Counted from the first letter of the stretch, positions 1 to 7,099 are shown. The stretch is 8,394 bases of DNA from an uncultured Saprospiraceae bacterium (GCA_937921525.1 CAKZUM010000154.1:1-8394); one strand, 5' to 3'. A program made the numbers and translations. Notes: generated from the letters alone by a model not told the origin.

Positions 1-98
1 GTACAGTTACCAGAAATACATTGTGCAGAAAGCAAGGAAGGGGTGAATGCGATAAGGAACACGCATAGGACTTGTAGGGGGTAAAGCTGTTTTGTCAT
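1..98 (-). CDS. N-terminus of a secreted protein, cut by the left window edge
   Basis: A minus-strand frame opens with ATG at 98-96 and stays open to the edge, giving 32 complete codons and part of another. The start reads MTKQLYPLQVLCVFLIAF and continues through TPSLLSAQCISGNC. This is a textbook export signal: one early lysine, a hydrophobic core at about residues 8-19, and a likely signal peptidase I site after SA (residue 24 or 25). The mature protein would begin QCISGNC. A Cys-x-Ser-Gly-x-Cys start is often seen in Bacteroidota proteins carrying MORN repeats, but no MORN repeat is inside the window, so that is only a guess. It lies in the same direction as the cytochrome gene, 316 bp downstream of it and beyond a large hairpin, so it is probably a separate transcription unit. 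I rely on the signal-peptide pattern alone; the ORF is short and could be chance. Confidence 0.55.
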   Translation of the reverse strand, partial: MTKQLYPLQVLCVFLIAFTPSLLSAQCISGNC

Positions 99-414
99 AG
101 CTTACTTAAATGTTATGGGATGTTTTCTCAATAGTTGTTACTAATCGGTATAAAATACATTAAGTAATTCAATAAATTGTAACTTTTATACATATTACAA
201 ACAAAGTACCAAAGATCGAATTACTTGTTATCTTAACGTATTTAAGTTGGAAAACTTATTTGAGGAGGCAGGTATTTTTGATTTTAGGTTTATGTTAACT
301 TAGGATTGAACAACATGTAGGTTATTTTACCACATAGATACATAGGCCACATAGTTGCATCCCACTATGTGGCCTATGTATCTATGTGGTAAAAAAAAAT
401 CTATTTTGTAAAAA
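99..414. other. Intergenic region between the cytochrome gene and the left-edge gene
   Basis: No protein gene or tRNA is visible here. Apart from the 31-bp inverted repeat (325-394), the stretch is AT-rich and unstructured. It should contain the promoter of the left-edge minus-strand gene. A TACTTTG-like string read on the minus strand near 204-210 is a poor match to the Bacteroidota TAnnTTTG box. On the plus strand TATTTTTG (273-280) matches that box, with TTG at 247-249 at the far limit of usual spacing. Plus-strand transcription from it would run into the hairpin and then antisense to the cytochrome gene. Neither promoter is secure. Confidence 0.5.
325..394. repeat. Perfect 31-bp inverted repeat with 8-nt loop
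   Basis: Arms 325-355 and 364-394 are perfectly complementary over 31 bp and are separated by the loop tgcatccc. Each arm also contains two direct copies of CCACATAG (330-337 and 347-354 in the left arm), 17 bp apart, so the whole element has four copies. It begins 20 bp after the cytochrome stop codon. Its transcript would fold into a very stable hairpin that could end or protect that mRNA. On neither strand is the hairpin followed by a T-run (the arms end in TTTT and AAAA as part of the stem), so it is not a classic intrinsic terminator. Perfect conservation of both arms suggests a recent or maintained element, possibly a dispersed palindromic repeat. Confidence 0.9.
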
Positions 415-1428
415 TTACTCTGCCTGCTGCAATACATACGCCCGCAAATCCTGCAACTGCTGTTCCGACATTTTTTCCTTAGTATAATGCGGCATATAAC
501 TACCTTTTCCCGGAAGTGGAGAAGTACCCCATCGAGTAACTTGGTACATCGAATATCTGCTATAGGTAGGCAGATGCTTTTTTAAATGCCGAAAACTTAA
601 TTTGGAATCATCCAAAGCAAAGAAAGAATAGCGCTCATTTTCATGACAATGCTTACAACTTAAATCATAGACCAACTTTCCATTTTGTGGATCACCAACG
701 TAGGCTTCTCCTGTTTTTCTGTTTTCAGGTGGAAGGATGAAAGTGGCAGGGGCCCCTTTTAGGTATTTAGATTTGATGATAGCGATGGCACTGTCTTTTT
801 GGATGTCCTCTTTCATGGCTGTTTCGATAAAATCTTTTTCATCATCAGATAAGATCAAATCGTCAAATTGTAATTCTAAGGTCCAGAGGTAGGCTAGAAT
901 AGACTCCAATTCCCATTGCTTGAGTTTTCTGCCTTGGGCACATTCTACCGCACATAGTTGAATCGCTTCATAGATATTGTTACGGGCTTTTAAAACCAGA
1001 TCGCCATATTTTTTATAGTAGTCGCCATTATAAAAATTCTCCCTATTTACAGCGCCATACATAGTGGTGCCTTGTAAGAAAGGAATACCTTTTTCCTTGG
1101 CATATTCTAAGCGAGCCTGCGGATCCGTTACACTCATATCTGGATCTTCTCTTTCCACATTATGACAAGAGGTACAAACAAAATGCTTACTCTGTTTCTT
1201 GGTTCTTTTTCCACTTGACTTTGTTGAAAAACCAGTATGAAATAAGCGTTTTCCATTCTCTATACTTACATTTCTCAACTGATACTGTGGTGGAAACTTA
1301 ATAGATTTATCTCCTAATTTGGTTAAGACCTCTGATACAGAATGCTTCTCAAAAGCATAGTTGGTCGATTCTGGTGTTGGGCTTAAAAAGTAAGTGCAAA
1401 AGAGGATAATTAAAAAAATATACTTCAT
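415..1428 (-). CDS. Diheme c-type cytochrome, exported
   Basis: This 337-residue protein has two CXXCH heme-attachment motifs, CTSCH (residues 85-89) and CKHCH (258-262), so it should bind two covalent hemes outside the cytoplasm and carry electrons. Residues 4-15 are a hydrophobic export segment after a single lysine; the cleavage site is unclear. Domain 1 spans about 50-190 and ends in a typical cytochrome helix (ELESILAYLWTLE). Domain 2 spans about 240-337 and ends in SEQQLQDLRAYVLQQ; M312 in SYMPHY is a likely axial ligand. For heme 1, M123 in TTMYGAVNR is a candidate. Domain 1 also has an extra pair, C159 and C163 (CAVEC), without a following histidine, so it is not a third heme site and may form a disulfide. 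The gene lies 66 bp downstream of gldD in the same direction, so co-transcription is plausible. The electron partner is unknown. The family is confident, the specific role is not. Confidence 0.87.
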   Translation of the reverse strand: MKYIFLIILFCTYFLSPTPESTNYAFEKHSVSEVLTKLGDKSIKFPPQYQLRNVSIENGKRLFHTGFSTKSSGKRTKKQSKHFVCTSCHNVEREDPDMSVTDPQARLEYAKEKGIPFLQGTTMYGAVNRENFYNGDYYKKYGDLVLKARNNIYEAIQLCAVECAQGRKLKQWELESILAYLWTLELQFDDLILSDDEKDFIETAMKEDIQKDSAIAIIKSKYLKGAPATFILPPENRKTGEAYVGDPQNGKLVYDLSCKHCHENERYSFFALDDSKLSFRHLKKHLPTYSRYSMYQVTRWGTSPLPGKGSYMPHYTKEKMSEQQLQDLRAYVLQQAE

Positions 1429-1494
1429 GTTATTGTTCTATATATCTGTGTATTTAAAGAGGTTTTAAAGGGGATAACGTTTACTAAACGTAAT

Positions 1495-2109
1495 TCAATT
1501 TTTCCATTTAAAAGTAGTCAACATTTGTCGAATATCTTCTTTCACAAAAGTAAGGATTGGTGCCAAAGAATCTGGTTCTGCTCGACTATTAAAATAAAAG
1601 GCACCTCGTAAAAAGTGCTTCTGTTGTAAGCTATCTGTCAAATAAAATTGTACGGGAGAAGCCACTGCCCCTTCTACATCAAAGGTCATCCCAATGACTT
1701 GGTGCTTATTTTCAAAAAAGTTGTCTTCTATGTAAGAAGCTTTCTTATTATGCCAATCGGTCATTTTGAAAGCATCTTTTTGAAGCGTTTCTATGGTATT
1801 CTTTTTGTTGTCTATAGGCACATAACTACAGTGCAATGCAGCATCAAAATCAGGAAAATTGATATTAAACCAGCAATCATCCGGCGCACGCTCTCCAAAA
1901 AAGAATTGATCTTGTTCTATCTTTGCGTAAGTAGGGTATTGGAAAGTCATTTGACAATAATCTTCTGAAAATTGTTGATACTTTCTCTCAGGATAGTCTA
2001 CTTTTGGGTATGCTCTTGGTTTTGGAGTCAGAATAGGTTCCTCACATTGGGCGAGCAATAAAATACCTAGAAACGCCCAGGAGCTTTTCTTAAAAAAGGA
2101 GATTGTCAT
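1495..2109 (-). CDS. gldD: Gliding motility lipoprotein GldD
   Basis: This 204-residue protein matches GldD along its length. Characteristic stretches are KPRAYPKVDYPERKYQ (31-46), CWFNINFPDF (79-88), ALHCSYVPID (91-100), EGAVASPVQFYLTDS (146-160), HFLRGAFYFNS (165-175) and the C-terminal LAPILTFVKEDI...KWK. The N-terminus is a lipoprotein signal: K7-K8, hydrophobic core 11-20, and a lipobox ending LLAQC, so C22 would be the lipidated residue; Gln just before it is less usual. GldD is known from Flavobacterium to be required for gliding and for the function of the associated type IX secretion and motility machinery, although its biochemical role is unsettled. In many relatives gldE precedes gldD; here the neighbour upstream is a divergent LytTR regulator and the gene downstream encodes a cytochrome. 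The ATG start gives a well-placed signal peptide. The stop is TGA. Confidence 0.93.
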   Translation of the reverse strand: MTISFFKKSSWAFLGILLLAQCEEPILTPKPRAYPKVDYPERKYQQFSEDYCQMTFQYPTYAKIEQDQFFFGERAPDDCWFNINFPDFDAALHCSYVPIDNKKNTIETLQKDAFKMTDWHNKKASYIEDNFFENKHQVIGMTFDVEGAVASPVQFYLTDSLQQKHFLRGAFYFNSRAEPDSLAPILTFVKEDIRQMLTTFKWKN

Positions 2110-2138
2110 TTAATAAAACTGTTATACTTAATCAATAA
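2110..2138. promoter_or_regulatory. 29-bp divergent intergenic region between gldD and the LytTR gene
   Basis: The two start codons are separated by only 29 bp of AT-rich DNA. Two full promoters cannot fit without overlapping each other or the coding regions, so the -33/-7 elements of each gene probably lie inside the opposite gene's 5' end and the leaders must be short. No convincing TAnnTTTG box or LytTR-type direct repeat is visible here. Shared control of gldD by the regulator is inferred from the layout only. Confidence 0.4.
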
Positions 2139-3068
2139 ATGAATTCGCAACCACTACAACCATTTGAGAGGGCTGGCTTACTCAGTGGAATAATTGACTT
2201 ATTCCGACGCCCTTTCCCTGTGATGGAAGATTGGGAGATGCGTTGGGTGGTGATTTTGTTTCATGGCTTATTTGTCGCCATATTTTTACCCATATTTAAA
2301 CCCTTTCAAGATATATTTTTAACCAATACGCCTTTTATTAACGCAGGATTAGGATTAGTGGTTAGTCTTGTACTAGCGTTTAACCATTTTTTAATTTCAA
2401 AAATACTACCTATTGACTTAAAAAAGTGGACAATTGGTAAATCTATTCTTTGGACGATGTACGATGTCTTGGCGGTGATACTTGGCGTATTCATTTATCA
2501 AAATTATTGGACGCATTTTGACAACTTTACGTGGATGGGCTTATGGCGAATTACCTATAGCACGATTGCACTAGCCGCTATTCCTGTGATGATTAGTACC
2601 ATTTTGTTAGAAAATTGGCTATTAAGGCGGAATCTTCGACGAGCTAGTGCATTACAACAGTCTGTACAAGAACAAAAGCCTACACCACCCGAATCTATCA
2701 ATACCACTAATGTTACTGCTAATAATCCAGAGTTTTTAAGTTTATTTTCTGATAATAAAAGTGAATGGATTAAATTAAGGCCTAGAGACCTAATTTTATT
2801 AGAAAGCTCCGACAATTACGTTTGTATCTATTATAAGGAAAAAGAAAAAATTCAAAAAAAATTACTCCGATCAACCTTGACAAAATTAGAACATCAGATT
2901 GAATTACCTTCCATATTTCGTTGCCATCGCTCTTATATGGTTAACATTAATCAGATTAAGCAAGTCGAGGGGAATAGCCGAGGGCTGCAATTGGATTTGT
3001 TAGATTTAGATCAAACGATCCCTGTTTCAAGAAAGTATGTTAAAGCTATCCAACAGTTGCTTCAGTAA
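2139..3068 (+). CDS. Membrane-anchored LytTR-family transcriptional regulator
   Basis: This 309-residue protein has two parts. The N-terminal half carries four predicted transmembrane helices, at about 35-54, 68-90, 102-120 and 138-159, preceded by a FRRPFPVMEDW segment typical of Bacteroidota membrane LytTR proteins. A polar linker (about 162-205) leads to a C-terminal LytTR DNA-binding domain (about 207-309). Its hallmarks are LESSDNYVCIYY (221-232), FRCHRSYMVNINQI (260-273) and IPVSRKYV (294-301). There is no receiver domain with a phosphorylatable aspartate, so a signal is presumably sensed through the membrane part instead of by phosphotransfer. It is divergent from gldD and convergent with bamA, so it is probably transcribed alone. 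M29 is an alternative start but would remove the conserved pre-TM segment, so M1 is preferred. The stop codon TAA lies inside the first copy of a palindromic repeat. Targets are unknown; gldD and itself are the nearest candidates. Confidence 0.9.
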   Translation: MNSQPLQPFERAGLLSGIIDLFRRPFPVMEDWEMRWVVILFHGLFVAIFLPIFKPFQDIFLTNTPFINAGLGLVVSLVLAFNHFLISKILPIDLKKWTIGKSILWTMYDVLAVILGVFIYQNYWTHFDNFTWMGLWRITYSTIALAAIPVMISTILLENWLLRRNLRRASALQQSVQEQKPTPPESINTTNVTANNPEFLSLFSDNKSEWIKLRPRDLILLESSDNYVCIYYKEKEKIQKKLLRSTLTKLEHQIELPSIFRCHRSYMVNINQIKQVEGNSRGLQLDLLDLDQTIPVSRKYVKAIQQLLQ

Positions 3069-3235
3069 CACAGAATTTATTCTGTATTCAAGTAACACAG
3101 AATTTATTCTGTAGAATAATCAGTCATAGCACAAATTTACTTTTTTATTATCTGCGCTTCGCTCGATAGTCGTCCAGAATAAATTCTGGGTTACAACGGC
3201 CGTAGATAGTCATCCAGAATAAATTCTGGGCTACA
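3065..3235. repeat. Four palindromic repeat units, two direct and two inverted
   Basis: Units 1 (3065-3086) and 2 (3092-3113) are identical over 22 bp, in tandem with a 27-bp period, and share the core CAGAATTTATTCTG. Units 3 (3165-3195) and 4 (3205-3235) are 31-bp copies differing at two positions, with a 40-bp period and the core CAGAATAAATTCTG, which is the reverse complement of the first core. Each core is itself a palindrome with 6-bp arms and a 2-bp centre; the TT or AA centre gives its orientation. The two left copies can pair with the two right copies to make one large hairpin. The spacer 3114-3164 contains GCGCTTCGC. The TAA stop of the LytTR gene (3066-3068) is part of unit 1. It is probably a dispersed REP-like element. 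Confidence 0.85.
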
Positions 3236-3238
3236 CTA

Positions 3239-3275
3239 AAAAAAGGCCCTAAGAGCATATCTTAGGGCCTTTTTT
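3239..3275. terminator. Bidirectional intrinsic terminator between LytTR gene and bamA
   Basis: A perfect 16-bp stem (3239-3254 with 3260-3275) and the 5-nt loop gcata form a hairpin with a GC-rich centre (GGCCCTAAGA). It is flanked by six A on one side and six T on the other, so on both strands the stem is followed by or ends in a U-run. It sits 21 bp beyond the bamA stop and 170 bp beyond the LytTR stop, serving both convergent genes. Confidence 0.92.
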
Positions 3276-3296
3276 ATAAAAACTATAAAATCATAT

Positions 3297-5825
3297 TTAT
3301 TCTGGCTCAAAACCAAGGATAATATTGAAATTACCATAATCCCAAAGTCTTGCATCAGGATTAGCAATTCGAATGCCTTCATTATCAAATCCGAATCCAT
3401 AATCAAATCCTAGCGTACCGAACATCGGTAAGAATACTCTTAAACCACCTCCAAAAGATCGCTTCCAATCAAATGGATTGAACTCACCAATTGTTTTCCA
3501 TGCGTTACCCCCTTGTGCAAATAATAATGCATAGATGGTAGAATTCGGATTGGTAGATAAAGGATACCGAAGTTCCAAGGTAAATTTATCATAAATCGGT
3601 GCACCTCCATCTTGAGTCGCTGGAATATCTTCTACTTCATATCCTCTCAGGGAGATAATTTCGTTTCCTGTAAAGGCAAAACTCTGATTAGATAATCCAT
3701 CGCCTCCTAATTCAAATCTTTCAAATGGAGAGGTACCTGTTCTAGAGTTATAACTACCTAATATACCGATCTTAGCAGATGCTTTTAATACCAGTTTTCC
3801 AACAAGAGAAGTATACCATTCTGCATCAAACTTCCATTTCTGATACTCCAAGAATCGGAATCTTTCCTCTGGTGTAATATCGTCATAATCCTTATTATTA
3901 AATAACGAATAAGGAGGCGTTAATTGTACAGACAATTGAATTTTGGAACCACTAGTTGGAAATAATGGATCACTTATAGAAGTTCTAGCAATAGTTTGAT
4001 TAATAGAAAGATTGATGAAATTTCCATTGCTCAGAAAAGTGCCATCTTCTAATCGGATGGTTGGTCTATTTACCAAATTAATTTCTGATATACTTAAAGA
4101 CGTACTAGAAATAAAGTTATCATCTGGCCATTTCAATCTAGTTCCTAAACTAACGGCACCTCTTAATATAGATAGCTTATTAAAACCTGCACTCTCATTG
4201 TTCAGACCATTTGTTAACAGGGTATAAGATCCAGCTACAGTTAATGCGTTTGGTTTCTTACCTCCTAACCACGGTTCTGTGAAAGAGAAGTTATAAGACT
4301 GAAAGAAGTTACCATTTGTTTGAGCTCTTAAAGACAAACGTTGCCCGTCTCCTTGTGGCAGTGGATGCCAAGCTTCTTTATTGAATAAATTTCTAAGAGA
4401 GAAATTATTGAACGTTACACCCAGAGTACCAATAACTCTGGCTTGAAAACCACCCCAACCAGCAGACAATTCCAGTTGATCCGAAGGTTTTTCTTCTACG
4501 GTATATTCTACATCTACAGTTCCTCGTTGTGGATTTACAGGGGTATTGATGCCTAAAGATTCTGGATTAAAATATCCTAAGTTGATAATTTCTCTTTGCG
4601 AACGGATAATATTAGAACGGCTAAATTTCTGACCCGGTAAGGTTCTTAATTCTCGGCGAACCACGTGTTCATGGGTTCTATCGTTACCCGTAATCGTTAC
4701 CTTATCAATCGTTGCTTGGGGGCCTTCATAGATACGCATCTCTAAATCAATAGAATCACCAATAATGGCTACCTCTACTGGATCAACACTAAAAAATAAA
4801 TAACCATTATCCATATAGAGTGTACTCACATCTCTTCCATCTTGCGCAAAATTCAATCTAGTATCTAACAATTCTTTATTGAAAATATCGCCTTTCTCAA
4901 TACCTAATACTTTGTATAAATCTTCATCCTTATAAATAGAATTTCCTTTCCAAGTGATATTTCGGAAGTAATACTGATTACCTTCCTCTATATTCATGTG
5001 TATTCTCAAATCTCCATCCTCCTCTCGCCAAATACTATCACTCGTAATTCTAGCATCTCTAAACCCTAAAGTATTATAGTAAGCGATCAACAATTTTTTA
5101 TCTGCCTCATAGTCTTTAGTAATCAACTTTGAAGAAGAGAATATTTTACGCTTCGGTTTGGTTTCTTCTAATTTCTTTAAAAGCTTTTTATCTTTCACCG
5201 TATTACCAGAGAAGGTAATATCTTGAATCTTTACTTTGTCTTTCTTATCTACATCGAAAACCAAGCGAACAGAATTAGTTCTGTTGGTATCCGTTACCTC
5301 TTCTACTTTTATTATGGCATCAAAGTAGCCTTTATCCTTATAGTATTTTTTGATACCATTAACTGCATTGGTTTTTTCAGAATCAGTAACTATCCCTCCT
5401 TTTGTAAGGTGACCAATAACAATATCATTTAGATCTTCGTGGCGAGATTTCTTTGCCCCTGTATAGGAATAAGTGCTTAATCTTGGACGCTCTTGTACTT
5501 TTAGTTCTAAGAACACGACATCGCCGACTATTTTAGTGGCATATATTTGAACATCTGTAAATAAACGTAGTTTCCATAGAGAACGAATACCGTTACTGAT
5601 GGAAGTACCAGGCACTCGTATTTTATTGCCAATTTTTAGTTTAGCAATAGATTTTAACGCATTGGCATCACTAAAGCTATTACCGACCACTTCTATCCCA
5701 CCAATTTCGTAATCTTTAGCGTCTGCATAGTCAAGATTAGGAACTAATCCTTCTTCTTGTGCCAATAACTGCCCACCACTCCAAGCTAGTAAGCATAAAA
5801 ACAATAGTATCGTATGTTTTTTCAT
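3297..5825 (-). CDS. bamA: Outer-membrane protein assembly factor BamA
   Basis: BamA is the core of the BAM complex that folds and inserts beta-barrel proteins in the outer membrane. Counting from the ATG at 5825, the protein has 842 residues. A signal peptide spans about 1-22 (KKHTILLFLC core, cleavage near LLA-QEE). Five POTRA domains follow, at about 39-115, 116-195, 198-283, 285-368 and 371-446; typical openings are IGGIEVVGN, IQDITFSGN, FRNITWKGN and IDKVTITGN. The barrel covers about 447-842. Its loop-6 signature is LRGY (726-729), matching the VRGF/Y motif. The last strand ends IILGF followed by EPE, so the usual terminal aromatic is three residues from the end. The codon before the ATG is TTG, which would add one Met; the ATG is the better start. 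uppS lies upstream in the same direction, an arrangement common in Bacteroidota. Downstream there is a terminator and no skp/ompH gene, unlike many relatives. Confidence 0.96.
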   Translation of the reverse strand: MKKHTILLFLCLLAWSGGQLLAQEEGLVPNLDYADAKDYEIGGIEVVGNSFSDANALKSIAKLKIGNKIRVPGTSISNGIRSLWKLRLFTDVQIYATKIVGDVVFLELKVQERPRLSTYSYTGAKKSRHEDLNDIVIGHLTKGGIVTDSEKTNAVNGIKKYYKDKGYFDAIIKVEEVTDTNRTNSVRLVFDVDKKDKVKIQDITFSGNTVKDKKLLKKLEETKPKRKIFSSSKLITKDYEADKKLLIAYYNTLGFRDARITSDSIWREEDGDLRIHMNIEEGNQYYFRNITWKGNSIYKDEDLYKVLGIEKGDIFNKELLDTRLNFAQDGRDVSTLYMDNGYLFFSVDPVEVAIIGDSIDLEMRIYEGPQATIDKVTITGNDRTHEHVVRRELRTLPGQKFSRSNIIRSQREIINLGYFNPESLGINTPVNPQRGTVDVEYTVEEKPSDQLELSAGWGGFQARVIGTLGVTFNNFSLRNLFNKEAWHPLPQGDGQRLSLRAQTNGNFFQSYNFSFTEPWLGGKKPNALTVAGSYTLLTNGLNNESAGFNKLSILRGAVSLGTRLKWPDDNFISSTSLSISEINLVNRPTIRLEDGTFLSNGNFINLSINQTIARTSISDPLFPTSGSKIQLSVQLTPPYSLFNNKDYDDITPEERFRFLEYQKWKFDAEWYTSLVGKLVLKASAKIGILGSYNSRTGTSPFERFELGGDGLSNQSFAFTGNEIISLRGYEVEDIPATQDGGAPIYDKFTLELRYPLSTNPNSTIYALLFAQGGNAWKTIGEFNPFDWKRSFGGGLRVFLPMFGTLGFDYGFGFDNEGIRIANPDARLWDYGNFNIILGFEPE

Positions 5826-6165
5826 CAAGGTATGTATCTTTTCGCCGAAATATATTATTCAAGGCAATGAGAAGTTCGGATTAATAAAACTCCTTTGCAC
5901 TAAAAAGCGCAAAGGTCGTAAAAATTAATCATTGAACGAATAGAAAGAATTATTCGAGGCTAATTAACGTTTTTCTTAACACTATTTAACATCAACCAGT
6001 CTTAGTGGGGTAAAAAATAGAATAAACGTCGATGAAGCAATGGTCTTACAGGTAAGAAGAGGTGTGATAAGAAAAGGAGGAGAAATGCTTACGAAAACCA
6101 GAGTTTAGTTGACTTTCTTGAGAATTTACTATTTGAATTTATCCTGTATCTGACTTTGATATTTA
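5826..6165. other. 340-bp non-coding gap between uppS and bamA
   Basis: No gene, tRNA or known RNA is recognised. The gap is long for two genes that often sit close together, so bamA may have its own promoter here. The closest -7-like string read toward bamA is GACCTTTG (5911-5918), one base off TAnnTTTG at the first position, and it overlaps a small hairpin. A plus-strand AAGGAGGAG followed by ATG (6085) opens only a 7-codon frame and is taken as chance. Confidence 0.6.
5892..5915 (-). terminator. Small hairpin in the uppS-bamA gap, possible weak terminator or attenuator
   Basis: CCTTTGC (5892-5898) and GCAAAGG (5909-5915) form a 7-bp stem with a 10-nt loop. Read on the minus strand it is followed by AGTTTTATT, a short U-rich tail. 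It lies about 250 bp after the uppS stop and 66 bp before the bamA start, so it could limit read-through into bamA. The stem is short and the tail imperfect. Confidence 0.3.
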
Positions 6166-6915
6166 TCAACGCCCTAGTAATTGCTCGCTAATCATACCAA
6201 AACGACGTTCTTTATTTTGAAAATTTAGAATAGAATTGTATAAATGTGCTTTTTGAAAATCAGGCCAAAATATAGGTAAGAACTGAAATTCGGCATAGGA
6301 AAGCTCCCAAAGCAGAAAATTACTCAGTCTAGTTTCGCCACTCGTCCGAATCATTAGTTCTGGATCAGGAAATTCTCTAGTGCTTAAGGCTGCTTTAAAG
6401 CTAGTTTCATCAATATTTTCAATAGACATATCTCCTGCTTTCACTGCTCCAGCGACTTGTTTTACTGCATTAACAATATCCCAACGGCCACTATAGTTAA
6501 GGGCTAGAATCAAATCCATTCTAGTATTGTCCTTTGTATCTTCCATACCTTTTAATAATGCCTTTCTAGTAGCATTAGGTAATCTAGATAAATCTCCTAT
6601 GGTTCTTAGGCGAATATTATTTTTATTTAAAGTTTTTACTTCTTTACTAATGGTATCTACTAATAACCTCATCAAGGTAGTCACTTCTAGCGTAGGTCGA
6701 TTCCAATTTTCTGTGGAGAAAGCGTATAAGGTCAAATATCTAATCCCAACTTCTGCTGCGGCTTCTGTCACTTCCCGCACGGCTTTTACGCCATGTCGAT
6801 GTCCAAAAACTCTCGGTTTCCCTTGTGCTTTTGCCCATCTTCCGTTCCCATCCATTATCACCGCAATATGCTTGGGTAATTTATCTATATCTATTTGTGA
6901 TTTTAAATCCTCCAT
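6166..6915 (-). CDS. uppS: Isoprenyl (undecaprenyl) diphosphate synthase
   Basis: This cytoplasmic cis-prenyltransferase condenses isopentenyl diphosphate units onto farnesyl diphosphate to make undecaprenyl diphosphate, the lipid carrier for peptidoglycan and surface polysaccharides. The 249-residue length is normal for the family. Conserved motifs are all present: HIAVIMDGNGRWAK (16-29), with the catalytic and metal-binding D22 and the GNGR loop; YAFSTENWNRP (64-74); and DPELMIRTSGETRLSNFLLW (184-203), containing R190, R196 and S198 that hold the diphosphate of isopentenyl diphosphate, followed by YAEF with E209. The gene precedes bamA in the same direction, an order common in Bacteroidota, although a 340-bp gap separates them here. 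A TAnnTTTG-type box lies about 65 bp upstream. The ATG start places the HIAVIMDGN motif at the expected distance from the N-terminus. Nothing is missing or unusual. Confidence 0.97.
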   Translation of the reverse strand: MEDLKSQIDIDKLPKHIAVIMDGNGRWAKAQGKPRVFGHRHGVKAVREVTEAAAEVGIRYLTLYAFSTENWNRPTLEVTTLMRLLVDTISKEVKTLNKNNIRLRTIGDLSRLPNATRKALLKGMEDTKDNTRMDLILALNYSGRWDIVNAVKQVAGAVKAGDMSIENIDETSFKAALSTREFPDPELMIRTSGETRLSNFLLWELSYAEFQFLPIFWPDFQKAHLYNSILNFQNKERRFGMISEQLLGR

Positions 6916-6981
6916 TGATCTTGTTATGAGTCGGTACTTAACTTTATTTTGAATAAACTTTAATACCTTGAATCGTTAGGA

Positions 6982-6989
6982 CAAAGTTA
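6982..6989 (-). promoter_or_regulatory. Candidate Bacteroidota -7 promoter element for uppS
   Basis: Read on the minus strand this is TAACTTTG, an exact match to the TAnnTTTG -7 consensus of the Bacteroidota primary sigma factor. It is 67 bp upstream of the uppS ATG, predicting a start of transcription near 6975 and a leader of about 60 nt. There is no clear TTG at -33; only a T-rich tract lies there, which lowers confidence. Confidence 0.4.
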
Positions 6990-7099
6990 GGAAAAGTTGC
7001 GGAGATATAGAGAAAAAAACATTATAGGTTACCTCCTATCTTTAGACAAGCTCTTTAGACTATGCAACAAACAATGCTCCAAACTATAGCATCATTGAT

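Noticed and set aside
1477..1491. ACGTTT/AAACGT palindrome between gldD and the cytochrome gene as a terminator
   Set aside because: The stem is only 6 bp with no following T-run, so it does not separate the two genes convincingly.
1648..1968. 106-codon plus-strand ORF opposite gldD
   Set aside because: It is antisense to a clear GldD coding region and has no domain features of its own.
3065..3235. Possible CRISPR array
   Set aside because: Only four units, in opposite orientations, with unequal periods and no regular spacers.
5826..5828. TTG as the bamA start, giving 843 residues
   Set aside because: It is immediately followed by ATG; the ATG at 5825 is the more likely start and keeps the whole signal peptide.
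6071..6108. Plus-strand AAGGAGGAG plus ATG, looking like a strong ribosome binding site
   Set aside because: The frame is only seven codons long, and this group does not rely on Shine-Dalgarno sites.
6527..6952. 141-codon plus-strand ORF opposite uppS
   Set aside because: It is the antisense shadow of uppS, whose motifs are unambiguous.
6987..7039. Minus-strand AGGAGG followed by an 11-codon ORF ahead of uppS
   Set aside because: It is very short and its stop overlaps the proposed -7 box; no evidence of a leader peptide such as a run of one amino acid.
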